Below, in pieces: positions 1-12,535 of a stretch of 64,000 nucleotides of DNA (positions are counted from its first letter, which is position 1; each line of letters opens with the position of its first letter). Origin of the DNA: Hyalella azteca (Eukaryota > Arthropoda > Malacostraca > Amphipoda > Hyalellidae); contig NW_025941759.1 in the NCBI RefSeq assembly GCF_000764305.2, forward strand, positions 1 through 64,000, given 5' to 3'. Below the pieces are notes generated by a model that was given only the letters and a program-made list of their open reading frames with translations, was not told the origin of the DNA and ran no database searches. Position numbers and translations under genes: made by a program.

Positions 1-404
1 GTGAAATAGAATCACGGCTCGTAGAAATGGAATCACGGCTGGCAAATCCATAAAACCACGGCTCGAAAAATTCAGTCGCGGCTCGCCAAGTAGATATATT
101 CCATACTAGTCTGCATCTTGGGCAAGTTGTGAATTGTGATTTTTTAGAAAATAGAATCAAGTTGATTTTTTACTCCTGATCTACTTCAAAATTCACAAAG
201 TTCAGAAAATTCAGTAATTTAATGCTTTTTTTTCTCAGCCAACAAAAATCCATACAAGTTTTCATAAACCAAATGCATGAATGGATTTTCTCCTATTTAT
301 ATTGATCAATACATCAAATTCTAGCTAATTTAAAATTTGCCTACTATAGAAAATATTTTTGTTAATTAGCCCTGAATTTTAGTTCAACAGTTGTTTGGTA
401 CAAA
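1..404. repeat. CGGCTC minisatellite and 5' flank of TBC1D22
   Basis: Positions 11-85 hold four imperfect copies, spaced 20-23 bp, of a short unit with core ATCACGGCTC or TCGCGGCTC. The rest up to 404 is AT-rich and should include the 5' UTR and promoter of the TBC1D22 gene, but no TATA box or initiator can be defended. The same core recurs at about 49507, 49548 and 49588. Confidence 0.45.
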
Positions 405-3400
405 ATGCATTCAGTTGATTCTAACAATGGCAAAAACTTTTGGAAAAAATCCAACAAACTTGTGCCTGGGAGGTAAGTTGTATTCTCTTGACTCATTCTC
501 TGCTCATTTTATTTACTGACTTCTCTTACAGGTGACAATCTCAAAACATTGCCAATTGCCTTATTCAATTCCCTAACTAAATTTAGAGTTGACCCAGCTT
601 CTGGTAATCCAAATCAGAAGCTGCACTGTCTGTAAATTTTCACTGGGTTAGGTTATGCACTGAAATCTATTAATCTGATACAGTAATTGAATAAAGAAAA
701 TTGGCCTCCCTCGAATTGTAAAAACATTTTTTGTTCCCCTCTAACTCAAGTGTGATTTAAATTGTCCTTCATATGTGTTGACTCCTGAAACAATAAAACA
801 AGTAGATTAGTAGAATGCAATGCACTGTTTTTGATATTGTCCTTTTTTTCAGAGCTGTTTATGGAGCAATGCATCCTCCTTTAGCACAGCCTGGCAAGTC
901 AAAGTAAGTAATTAAAGTTATTTAATCAGAGTTCCATGCAAGAAAGAAAAATTTTGCCATAACATTAAATTAGAATTACATATTTGATGTAAAATTCATC
1001 ACAGATTAATTCAATGATATACCGATATTTATAGTAAATATTTTGTATGTTGTTTTAGACTTACATTCTATTTAAAACAATTGAGACTGTTTCCTATTCA
1101 TATTAGTAATAATATGTAATTAAGTTTACTGGTCTTGTTTATTGGTATTTATATTCTTGCATAGGGTGAGCAGTCCTGAGAAGGAGCGCAGCAGCAGTAC
1201 AGGCATCTCCCGCAGCTCTGGCCAAACATCCGACAGCTTCCGCAATTATTGGGAAAGTGTTAATGATGCCTGGGAGTGTGAGGATGATGAATTTACCAGC
1301 CTTGCTGGTAAGCTCTATAGTCTACCTATACAATTACTTGGTATTCAATCAAATCAAGAAACATAAGACTCAACATACATTTTTCCATTTTGAAGTAATT
1401 TTTGTTGAATAAATTTTGTAATGAAACTGATTTTCAGTATTTATGTATAAATAAGGTAGTCACACAGGCAATACCATGAAAACAGCCCAATGTCAAACCT
1501 TCATCAATTATTCATTGCAACTAACTCTACAACTTTTTCCACTAGATGGCAAAATTTCCAGTCACGTGTCTGCTTGTGCTGCCTCACAAGTGATAGATCG
1601 TCATCGCTCCGGACTTCTTCCTCCTCCCCTTGCAACCAAATCTACATCTGCTGCTGACAGTGTCTCCTCTGGCCACCAAGACTCGAGACAAGCGCCTATT
1701 GTGTCCACTCAAAAAACCAGATCTGTATCTGATGGCAGCATCTACGGCCCCTTTAATGATGGCATTCTTGACAATAGAAAGCATCTTCCTCAACCTGCAG
1801 GGTCTGCTAAAAGTTTGAGAGCTGGCAACGGTGTGTGAAATCTTGTAGTTTTATTGCTTCATTCACACAAGTTTTATTTGCAACAGTTGTTCCTGATGTG
1901 TTTATTAGTGAAGATGGATTTACTTTAACCAAGATACTTGCAAGACTTATGTCAGTTTTTTTTCTGATCATCATGGCATATGTAACCTAGTGTTATATCT
2001 CTTCATTTCTGAGTACTTATAACACAATTATTTGTTTTAAATTTATAGCTACTGTGAGTCCTACTTTGAGTCCTGCCCATTTGATGCTCCCCAGCAATCA
2101 TCATCAGCATAACAACCTGAGAGAGAGGCTCACTCATGACCCTGGTGAGAAAATTCCTTATATATTTCCAACCACTTCTTTATTCCACTCTGCTCATAAC
2201 AGAACAATTGTTAGAGGCTTGCATTCCTGTTGGAAATATCAAGGCTTACAAGCTTCGCAATGGATTGGCTACAAACCCTATTCAGCTTGCTTACTTAGCC
2301 ACTCATTTAGCCATAACTTGCTGACATGAGCCTGCATTAAGGTACCTAATCTAGGTATCTAATTTTACTTGCCTTCAAGTAACAATTTATTAATTTCTAC
2401 ATTACTGAAAAATAATAACTAAATAGACACATATTATATCTTCAAAATGTTTTATAGCTCATAGAAATGACTTGTTGCAGATTGAATCTATTTGATAAGC
2501 TGGAGTTGTTGCATCAATGCATCCATGTTCGTTCTTGTATCCTCTTCTTGTTTATCAGATCGTGAGCGTGAGAGTGGCCGCCTGGACCGCTTCGAGGAGG
2601 TGTTGTATGGCAGCCGCAGCGCTGATGTCGCCGAGCTCCGCAAACTATCTTGGTCTGGCATCCCTCCTAAGCTTCGTGCCGACACCTGGCGTGCCCTCAA
2701 CGTAAGTTGATGGTATCAGAGATATCTTGGTCTGGCATCCCTCCTAAGCTGCGTGCCGACACCTGGCGTGCCCTCAATGTGAGTTGATGGTATCAGAGAT
2801 ATCTTGGTCTGGCATCCCTCCTAAGCTGCGTGCCAAAACGTGGCTGCCACACTTCTAGTGATGCCTAACTCTCCTCTTGCGTGTCTTTAAGCTACCAACT
2901 TAATTTTTTTTTTCGGTTATCTTGTTTCAGTTATCCCAGTTGTCTCGTCGGTTCGAGCTGAGTAACTGTCATTTTTAAATTACGTGGCAGTTCTCCTTCC
3001 AATCCCTAGGATCATAGCTCTTTTATTTATGGTGTACACTGACTTGTCATGTATTTTAATTATATTATATTAATATTATATTATTATTATAGTATTATAT
3101 TATATTTATCAGGGCTATCTTCCTGCCAACTTTGAGCGGCGTCAGGAGGCGCTGGAGAGGAAGCGTAAGGAGTATTGGAACTTCGTGAAGCAATATTACC
3201 ACACTCGGCATGAAGACCAGCACAGCGACACCTTCAGACAGGTCCCATGGCCGCTCTCACATAGCCATTTCATGATTACTATATATTATGGCTGAGCCAT
3301 TTCGTGATTATATATTATGGCTGTAATTAGCCGCGTCTGCTTATAACATCATTATTTATTTTGATCATTCAAAACCCCCTCATTACCTCATGATGATGAA

Positions 3401-6400
3401 TACCATCTACGATACCTATCCTTGGCATTATCGAGATGCGTTGGCGGCGGTATAGTTCAATTTTGTTATGCTTTTTTGTATGCAAATATTTGGTGTACAA
3501 TATATGAAGCTAAGTTTGTTGCAAAATTCATCAGTTCAATTTGAACCTGAAACCGTCTCATGGTTTTCTCAGGGAAAAATAACATAGATATTCTAAGAAA
3601 CTGCGGAAGATTGCTAATTTTTATGAGCATTATTTATACTTCATTCTATTAACTAAGTGAGAATGACTTTACAAGAAACGTTTTTAAATGAAGAAGTTCG
3701 TTCAAAGTTTTATTTGCGATTGATTTTTGTTTATGGCGTTGCAGATCCACATGGACATCCCGCGTATGGCGCCGCTGATCAGCCTGCTGCAGCAGCCCGT
3801 CGTGCAGGAGATGTTCGAGAGGATCCTGTTCATCTGGGCCATCCGCCACCCCGCCTCGGGATACGTGCAGGGCATCAATGATCTCGTCATCCCGTTCTTT
3901 GTGGTCTTCCTCAGCGACGTCATCCCACCAGGTACGACAAGTTCTGTGCTTGCACGAGGCGTGGGATCGGACTGGGTTTTCCTTATAAAAACACTTAAAA
4001 TTAAGCCTCTGATGTGCTCTTCGATGTATCACATATCAGATTAGTCGAATTTTGATCGTCGAATTTTGATCGTAGATGTATATTAAGAAGCCATAAACAG
4101 CAGTGAAATGTTCAAACCAGCGACACCAAGAACACTCTAGACGTGTATGGCCAGAGGGATTGCGGTCGTAATTTATTGTTAGTACATATACCCTTAAAGG
4201 TGATGCTAGATAATTGATACATTTGTCTACACGATCATAGTGATGCTTTCGTCGCTTGGACAAAAACGAAACCTCTGCTGTCGTCATTGTTGCGTTAATT
4301 AAAGGCCATTTGAAGGACTAAGGCGCCACTCAGACAACCCCCTTGAGGGAAGCGCACCCAAGGCGCTACGTAATACAATAAAACACTTGAAATTTAATCT
4401 TCCAATCATTCTAGACCATATTCCCAAAGTTTCTGAACGTACATAATTAAGCACGCATTTGTCGTCATGTTGAAATTATTGAAGACGAGCTGTGTGTGGT
4501 TGGGCAGGCAAGGCGGTGGACACATACGACGTGAGTTTAGTGTCAGGGTCGCTGTGTGAGGGCGTCGAGGCGGACAGCTTCTGGTGCTTGAGTCGCCTGC
4601 TCGACGGCATACAAGACAACTACACATTCGCACAGCCCGGCATACAGACCAGAGTCACACAGCTGCGCGAGCTCGTGTCACGTATTGATGGTCTGTATTG
4701 TCGCTAGTCATGTTTCACTTAATTCATTGTATGAATGATGTTGGGCACTTCTAAAATATTTGCAAATAATTGTTAGTCGTTGCATTGCCAATTGTTTCCA
4801 CCTCTATTGAGCTTATATTACGTATTGATTACATGCATTACATATTGGTGATATTATGTCATTATTTTAATAAGAAAACGTTTATTTCAATGAATCGTTT
4901 TATTTTACTTTGAAATTTTCATGTGGAATGGTTTATCACCATAAAATCTACTAATACTTATTTGTTTTCAGTGATGTAATTATCGCGTGGTGCAGAGTAC
5001 GCATGCACAGTATTTTTTTGAAGCAACTTAAATGATGGCTTGTTGAGCAGAAGGCCTGCACCGGCACCTGGAGCGCCATGGCATCGATTACCTGCAGTTC
5101 TCCTTCCGTTGGTTCAACAACGTCCTCATGAGAGAACTTCCTCTCAGCTGCACCGTCAGGTAGCCATCATACGTGGCTCCTCTTATTTTGTATTTCCTCA
5201 CCTGCCCTCTGTTGGCTGGGTCAGGTAGGCATCAAACGTGGCTCCTCTTTTGTGTGCACTCCCTCTCCTGCCGTCTGTTGGCAGAGGCTTTTTTCCTCAG
5301 AGTAACGAGGGCATGAGACATTTGAACTAATCGATGTGATGGTTTTTACAGAATCTTGGTTGCGCCTCACATTTCAGTTGTTGTACTCGTTGATGATGCT
5401 TGGTCTCGTCTTTACTGTTGACTCTTGCACTTGTGTCTTAGTAATAGGTACCTCAGTTTGAAAGCTAAAATTATTATTATTTATATACGTTTGACTCGTG
5501 ACGTGTTCAATACGAAGTTATTTTTATGTTCAAGTTTCAAATACGTAGTTTCTCAATTAATAACTTGTTCTCGAATCATTTTGGTTGTCAAGCTTTTAAT
5601 TACCTTGAATTGTTTCAAATTGCTTCAATTGCCGGTTTTTTCCGTAGCTAGCAACGTAGATGTGTTCAGAGCCTCAATTGCAAATGCGAGGTGTACAAAA
5701 ATAATCTAAATATTTGGTCAACTACGCTTGAATATAATCTATGAGATAAAGGTCACCGCAGGATTTTGAAGGGTAACCACCTTGTCATCGTTTGTATTGC
5801 AAAAGGTTATAATTACAGGCTGTGGGACACTCTGCATGCGGAACAAGAAGGCTTCTCCCACTTCCTGCTGTACGTCGCGGCTGCCTTCCTCAGACACTTC
5901 TCCCCCAGACTCATGCAGCAGCAGGACTTCCAGGTACTCACGCTTCACTAATCCCTATGGACAATTTTCATCATACATTTAAATTTCGGCGAGCATTACA
6001 ATGCAACATCATTTTCGGCGAACATTGCAATGAATAATGTATTTTTTTCACTCTTCTGAAAGTATTAAAATTTGGGGAAATGTCTTGTTTGAATTTTGTA
6101 TGAAAAAATTTACTGAAAATTGCTACCGAATTCTCTTTATGACGATTGTAGATTCCAACAAAATTACTCGTTTTCCAGAATATTTTTCCGAAAATTAATT
6201 CAAGAAATTATTAACGAGGGTAACTAGGTTTTGAAAATCGACAAACAACTTTTGTGAGAGTAAACTGATTTACGTGCCTTGCAGGGACTGATGCTGCTAC
6301 TGCAGAATTTACCAACGAGCAACTGGACTGACAGTGAAATAAGTCTTGTTGTGGCTGAGGCTTTCAAACTCAAGTACATGTTTGCGGATGCGCCCAAGCA

Positions 6401-6452
6401 CTTACTTAACCAACAGCAAGCGCAGCATTACCAGGCCGGCGGCCACAAGTGA
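405..6452 (+). CDS. TBC1D22: TBC1 domain family member 22-like Rab GTPase-activating protein, 12 exons
   Basis: Exons: 405-472, 853-903, 1165-1307, 1546-1830, 2049-2144, 2559-2701, 3113-3241, 3745-3931, 4508-4690, 5051-5159, 5819-5933, 6285-6452. All phases join, giving 558 residues (human TBC1D22A/B are slightly over 500). The N-terminus (FWKKSNKLVPG, then VYGAMHPPL) matches the family. A low-complexity Ser-rich region covers about residues 40-210. The TBC domain runs from about residue 245 to 520. It has the arginine-finger motif IHMDIPR (R312) and the glutamine-finger motif YVQGIND (Q347), so it looks catalytically competent. Later family blocks are also present: DSFWCLSRLLDGIQDNYTFA, FRWFNNVLMRELPL and the C-terminal YMFADAPKH. 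Known role of the family: Rab GAPs at the Golgi; the substrate here is not readable. The start is the first ATG in a family-like N-terminus. The exon 7 donor (GTCCCA) is weak. Two introns begin with tandem copies of the preceding exon's donor region. A possible poly(A) signal (ATTAAA) is at 6825-6830. Confidence 0.95.
2647..2834 (+). repeat. Tandem duplication of the exon 6 3' end and donor, 77-bp unit
   Basis: The last 55 bp of TBC1D22 exon 6, plus its donor and about 22 bp of intron, are repeated in tandem with a period of exactly 77 bp. Copy starts are 2647 (the real exon), 2724 and 2801 (truncated). Copy 2 is almost identical and keeps a usable donor (CAATGTGAGT at about 2775). 77 is not a multiple of 3, so use of the second donor would shift frame. 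Confidence 0.85.
5155..5284 (+). repeat. Tandem duplication of the exon 10 donor region, 65-bp unit
   Basis: The sequence beginning GTCAGGTAG at the end of TBC1D22 exon 10 (5155) is repeated at 5220 with only a few differences, period 65 bp. The second copy keeps a GTCAG/GTAGGC donor. Using it would add 65 bp and shift frame. Confidence 0.75.
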
Positions 6453-7880
6453 CCTTCTGAAGCTGCAAGCCTTGCACGCGGATGAGCAAATGCTGAGCGG
6501 CTGGAGCCATGGTGTTTATTGTTAATGGCGGTCGTCCCGCGAAAATACGTTTAATGAATATGCAACAGATTGCGATGTTGAGCCATCCTAACACTGATCA
6601 GTGTTAATTATTGAGAGGAGCTAACTCTTAACGAGGGTGTTGGGTAATGGTGACTGGACAATGGCTAACACTGCGCCTTAGTCAATAGACTGGGAAAAAG
6701 AAAGGTTTCCGAACTTCCTTCCCCACACTCAAGCGCTATTTCTGAGTATGTTGACCATCTGGGTATTGTATTCGATGTACGTAGTATTTTTACATTCACG
6801 CTGAACTTAATTTAACAGTGAAATATTAAATCATAGGCAAAATCTTCAGAGCCGCCAATGGCAAGCTTGATTTAAAATTATATCTAGCGATCTAGCGAGC
6901 TCAACTCTGCAATATCAGGATAACGCCAAATCCATGGAGGAATATCATGAAATAATTACAGGTAATAGTGCGTGCGAGCAATGTAGAGATGAGCCTCGCT
7001 GTGCGTTATATTTAACACTCTTTACTTGAAAAAAACATCGACTCTAGATTTAAATGCTGCCTACTTTTTTTCAAAGAAAATGAACAAGTAATCACTTCCC
7101 ATCGTTTGTGGACTTTGGTTTGTTCTACTGTTGTTTCCGAGCCACTGTGCATGACGCAAGAGATCTAACTTATACCTATAACAAAATTCTGTGAGGTCCC
7201 CCGTGTTGTGGTTAATTTCGGTTGCTGCCGTACGATTCTCTTCCAATTTTTTGTTATACATTGTATTCACAAAATGTTTGATTATTAGTGTTAAGTATTC
7301 AAAGTTAAGTTATGTGGAAGATTCTTCTTGAGATGAATATTGTTAATATATTCGTGGTTTGTTTGCGGTTACTCGTCTGATATTCGTTAAGGTGTGAGCC
7401 AACTCACGTACGGTGTAATGTACCATAAAATATCTGTGATGCCCTAGCATTTGTGCCGTGACTCTGGAGCGCGCACTCCACGAGTGTACTCGGTGTACTC
7501 TGCTTCAGATTTTAACGCAGTGTAATATTCAACTGTATGCATGAATGCGAGCTTCATTACAAACTGATCTTTATTTAAAGCTATTAATTTTTCGCTTCTG
7601 TCACGGTTGTGTTAGGAAGGAGCTAATCCCCGACTGCGATATCGTGTAAAAAGCTCCACGCCTCTCGACTAGCGACAACATGCAGATCGCTAGCAATTGT
7701 CTCTAACATAGGAAAACTTACTATGACATCTTGACGCGACTTAGTGACTTTAAATACTGATATTATGCTCGTTTTGGGAATATATTCTGTCGTAGTTGTT
7801 AGCTCGCTTAAGAGGCTTGCTGCTAGCTCTGCTCGCTTCTGGCCAGGGTGGCATTGCGTTGCCAATTCCAAACTATTCTG
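6453..7880. other. 3' UTR and intergenic, no gene seen
   Basis: This is downstream of the TBC1D22 stop. It contains short spurious ORFs only, no protein-like segment and no recognisable RNA gene. The 3' UTR probably ends near the ATTAAA at 6825. Confidence 0.5.
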
Positions 7881-8062
7881 ATTGATGATTGCGTCGTGTT
7901 TCAGTGAATGTGATGAGTGCAGGGAATGATGATTGCGTCGTGTTTCAGTGATTGTGATGAGTGCAGTGATTGATGATTGCGTCGTGTTTCAGTGATTGTG
8001 ATGAGTGCAGTGAATGATGATTGCGTCGTGTTTCAGTGATTGTGATGAGTGCAGTGAATGAC
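7881..8062. repeat. 44-bp minisatellite, about 4 copies
   Basis: TGATGATTGCGTCGTG begins copies at 7883, 7927, 7971 and 8015, and a decayed copy begins at 8059, a strict 44-bp period. The units are nearly identical, indicating recent expansion. It is non-coding. Confidence 0.9.
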
Positions 8063-11000
8063 TATTACGTTTGTAGTTTTATGCTACTTAGATGGTGCGC
8101 AAGTACCGGTGTATGTGGTAAATTTTCTAGAGTATTAAAATCATCATTTTGGTCCTAATTTCTTGATTCCAAACTATTTCATAGAAAAACATTTTCAGGT
8201 TTTTCCACAATTTTCCACTAATGATTCTTGATTTATTAGCTCGATAGATTTCTGTGCAGTTATGGATGTAAGGCTAAGTGTGTTAATTTTTTGACAGCTT
8301 TGAGTGGGCAGCCTAACTCGCTATCTATTTTCTTTGAGAGGTCAGAGGTGAGGAGTGTAGGTACCCTGTGTACTATTTGTGGCTGGTCATGGGCTTCTGA
8401 ACAAGCTTACTGGTGGGACTTAGGGAATTGAAATTGCCTAGCCACTCTTGGGCGCAAGCGTTGATAATCTCGAGTTGTTATTCTGACATCAGTCGTGCTT
8501 CTGACATCAGTTGTACACGAAGTGAGCGATCGCCTGTTATGCACCAGCGCGTCTTCCCGCTGGGTTACCTACGTTCATTGGTGTTATTGATAGAATTACT
8601 CGTTGACCATAACGTTAACGCTTGGAATAACCACGTCATAACATTTTTGTATATTCTTTAGTACTCTGCCCACCATTCCCGTTTTTTTATCGCATATCTG
8701 TCCTTTATTCTCGTTGTATCATAGAGGTTCTGGTCCCTAGAAAATTGAATTCCACTATCAGGGTCGGCTTGAACTCCATCATAGACTGCGATTTCGCTCG
8801 TCTAGAGCTGTTTCTTACAACTTCCTATTTTCAGCTACGTTGTGCTCTCAAATAATTGCTTTTTATTAAACTAAAGAATTGGGCAACTCATCTTGGTCAA
8901 TAGTTCTTAACACTTGCTCGATTAACAGAGTAAGCAGAATTATTTTTTTTTTGCATGTTAAATCCGATTAATATTGTACTACGCTACAATATAAAAGATC
9001 TGTACTATGTTTTTGATTTGGGTGAAATGATTAAAGTTATCACATAACACGGTCTTGCATTTGGCCCGTAAGGAGGTATGCTGCGTGTATCTTTTGCCCA
9101 ATGCTTAATATCAGCTCTTTTCTCAAAGCCATGGTTCAGTTTACCAATTATTTACTACTATACTTTTTAATATCTATGATGAGGGTGAGAAACGCTGTCC
9201 GATTTAAATTGTGCGAACAGTCATTTGGTGTGCACATGAAGCATCAAATTGAAGCTCCTGCGAAGGGTACAAATATTTTTCACAGAAGTAACTTTTGTGT
9301 TGTACTTACGTACATAGAACTGATAATGGTTTGTTAGGGCATGCACATAAGCTGCGTATTTCGGTTTACTTTATTTTCTTAATAGAGTGAATTTTATTTT
9401 GGCGTCACTTGAAAATTTGCGAAGCCGTCAATAACCGAGGTATCGGCACGTCGCAGGGTGTAAATATACTGACTATATTTGCCAGTATTTAATTTTGATT
9501 GAAACAACAGGTGAAGAAAATGTGTGTTGTATGTACGAAATCTTTGTTTCCTTTTATTGTTGTGATTGTCGTTGAATTGATGTTAGTGAGTCGAACTCGG
9601 GTTCTTTCTTAATAAGAAGCATTGCTATGTTTACGTGCAGGCTTCGACACGAAGCGACGGCTCTAAAATCAATACTGCGTGTAGTATTGTAAGTGAGATT
9701 ATTAAGATAATTCTACCAACTGCCAGAGAAAAGTGCAATAAATGTCAGGACATTTGGATCTATGATTAGAGTTTAAACTGCAACGTCGGTGAAAAAGATT
9801 AGTATTAGTTAGGCACGAGTACCGACTTAAGTGGATTGAATTACGATTCTTGGCAAGTTCATTTTAAGCTTAAAATGTTATCAACCTCCGATTATGATAG
9901 GGACGTAACACAAACTTGCGATTGCATGCAAACAAGCGACCATTGTTAGCAAATAATCAATTTTTTAATGTATTATCATAGCTTATAGGGGGTCGCTCTG
10001 CGGGTATAGTTATAAAACCTCGCTGTTATCTTTCCTGTTGGGCATTCTTTCGGCTTCTGCAACACAAACCAAAATTCTTACGACGGCCTTGTGGCTTGTG
10101 ACGCGTCAGTTTTTCTATAGCTTTACAGACCTATAGGTATTAATAACTACTTAAGAAAGAATGAATTTTGCGTTATGTTCACTCATTAAGCAGGCTGAGC
10201 GCTATTGAAACCTGACAGTATTTCTATCAAACTCAGTACGGCGGCTAAGAAGTATAGCATCTCAGTGGGCTTCTTTCCTCATCAATTCAAGGGTGAATTG
10301 TTGTTACTTGAAGCATCGCATCTCTTCATGCAGTTATTGTTGCTATGTGCAAAGGTTCAGCACCTCACAGGCTACGAGGTCAATTAGATTTCCAACTGAT
10401 ATTAGTTTATTTCTATCCAAGTATGGCCCTGTTCTGACATAGCATTTCGCATTTTCTCTATATGTACAAATGGAATAATGAATTGCGAGAATGAGAACAA
10501 TAAACTGCCGACTCCTCGCCTTTATTTCTCGCTATTTATTCTGGGAACGTCCCAAAGTGAATGGTTTTAGTTCATGATTAATTATGTAAGAAATGTAGCC
10601 ACTATATATTCATAAGCAATTTTCTTCATAATTTTTTATACGTAGTAGAGGCTTAGATTTTTTATTGCGCGTTGTTAGATTTTCGATAGACCAGCATTGC
10701 TGTATTTAGTCGAGCCTGAGACATTCTGCGTTGGGCACTCAGGACGATGACGGTTATTGTAATAAATTGCTGAACGACTCGACTGAATTACTGCTTATTT
10801 CCATTGTCAGCGCACGCCAAGGGCTGCTCTTCTCGTTTGTTTTTAGCCTTCAATCATTTTTGGCGGATGATCTGGCTTGAGTTGTAGCCTTCTACTAAGT
10901 TAAACTGTAAACAGACACAACCTATTAGGCGGAATTAAAATGTTCCTCTACCAAAAGGAAGTTCGCATATATATATATATGGATCACGATTCATGCTAGT

Positions 11001-11925
11001 ATAGCTTCGAACTAGTATGTTGCTGAAGGAAGACCTCCCTTGTTTGAAATTTAATAATCATATCAAATCCGCGCAGTTAACCGATGAACAATATGTTTGA
11101 GGTTTGTACCTACCGCAGATACAAGTTTCGGTGTGATGTAAGTAAGATCGATCTCGACCACTGATGCTAATAAAAGGCGGACTTTGACGAGTTTAGGGAA
11201 ACCTGAGCTCTTGCCAACCAGTGCCAATCAGCCCTTCAGAATCCGCCGGCAATGCAAAAACTTGTGTGTATTACGGTATTTATTATCTAAGATTATCGTT
11301 TTTCGTTGAAAACTTTGCCGCCCGAACTGAATTCTAGTACAGTTTCCGAAAAAAGTGACTTGACGAACGGTCAGTCGAGGCTTGAAAAACGTGCGCTCAC
11401 GTCTGGCGCCCACTCGTGTACGCGCGACAATAAATAATGAGGTTCCTGCTCAGTCCATCGCTAAGGCGAACGCGTGAAGAGCGTTAATGCTATAAAATAC
11501 ACTTGTGGTTGCCAAGAAGACTCGACCGCTGAGTGCCCTGTACCGCAGTATGCCAACGGAGCGCCAACGAAGTGCCGTGCTTTGCTCTCTACTTGCCGTG
11601 TTACTGAAAGAGACCAACAAGTTCATATTATTGCCTCGAGTTCGGATATTAATATAAGAATGCTCAATAATGGACATCAATAATTCATGGTGACAGCGCG
11701 TCTTGATTTCTGCGTGAAGTTAATGAACCTATTGATGTGGGCTTGAAATTCATCCTGTAAAAGAAATATGGACTCTAATATGCTAAATAAATGGCAAATG
11801 GGTATATCATAGATATCTAATAAAAAATCGTGGCTCTAAAACGACAAAATCTTGATGCAAGAACGAGAAGGCTTTGTTAGTTTGACAATGTTGATACTGT
11901 TCCGAAAATTTGAATTTTCAGTGGA
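8063..11925. other. Intergenic, no gene seen
   Basis: AT-rich unique-looking sequence with no conserved protein segment on either strand. There is a short (AT)n run at about 10969-10980. The small ORFs here lack codon bias, splice signals with homology, or recognisable domains. Confidence 0.5.
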
Positions 11926-11972
11926 ATAGAATAGAAGTGTCGGCATTGAAGAAATAGGCCCATGGCTTATTT
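11926..11972 (-). mobile_element. LINE 3'-end remnant
   Basis: AGAAGTGTCGGCATTGAAGA followed by AATAGGCC on the + strand is the reverse complement of the 3' terminus of the CR1/jockey-like LINE seen at 28700-28740. It is only a 3' stub. Confidence 0.5.
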
Positions 11973-12535
11973 CTGCCGGAATTAGCCGGAATTTGATGGT
12001 GTTGAAAAAATAACTAGCCAGTTAGAGAATAGGTATACAGTTATTTACTTTAAGTGCGAATAAGTAGATTGTACTTGCTTGTTTCTGATTCCTAAGTATA
12101 AATCGTCATTGAAATACGACTTACAGGATTGTGAAAAAGTGAAGATAAATGATCCCACTGAAATCAGAGTTTGCGTTTTCGCCTGTAGGACGAAGTGAAA
12201 CCTATCTATCGACTTGCGATCTAACCTCACTTGTTTCGTAAACCAAGTTCAGAATATAGGACACATCTTTCTTCTCTACAAGCAGTAAAGTGACGGATCC
12301 ACATTGAGTTTCTTATGGTGCGATGTCGTTGGTTCGTTCAACTATTGAAAGGTATTGAGTTTGTGCATATGTCGTGTGTTATTCCGATATTATGTAATGG
12401 GTTCATCGTTAGTAATTTAATTTTTAGAAAAGGTTCAAGTTTTTATGTAGGTCGTAAGTTCTTCCGCTATTGCGAAGTGTGTTGGGTTGTTGACCCTTGT
12501 CGCGCTTACCCCGGCTTGTCCGATAATCGGAGACC
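11973..12535. other. Probable 5' flank of the K2P channel gene
   Basis: No coding segment is seen. An in-frame stop (TAA, 12524-12526) lies 12 nt upstream of the channel ATG, which limits the reading frame to start at 12536. No promoter element can be defended. Confidence 0.4.

Noticed and set aside
9580..9610. Possible tRNA box B (GAGTTCGACTC on the minus strand)
   Set aside because: No box A at the right distance and no cloverleaf.
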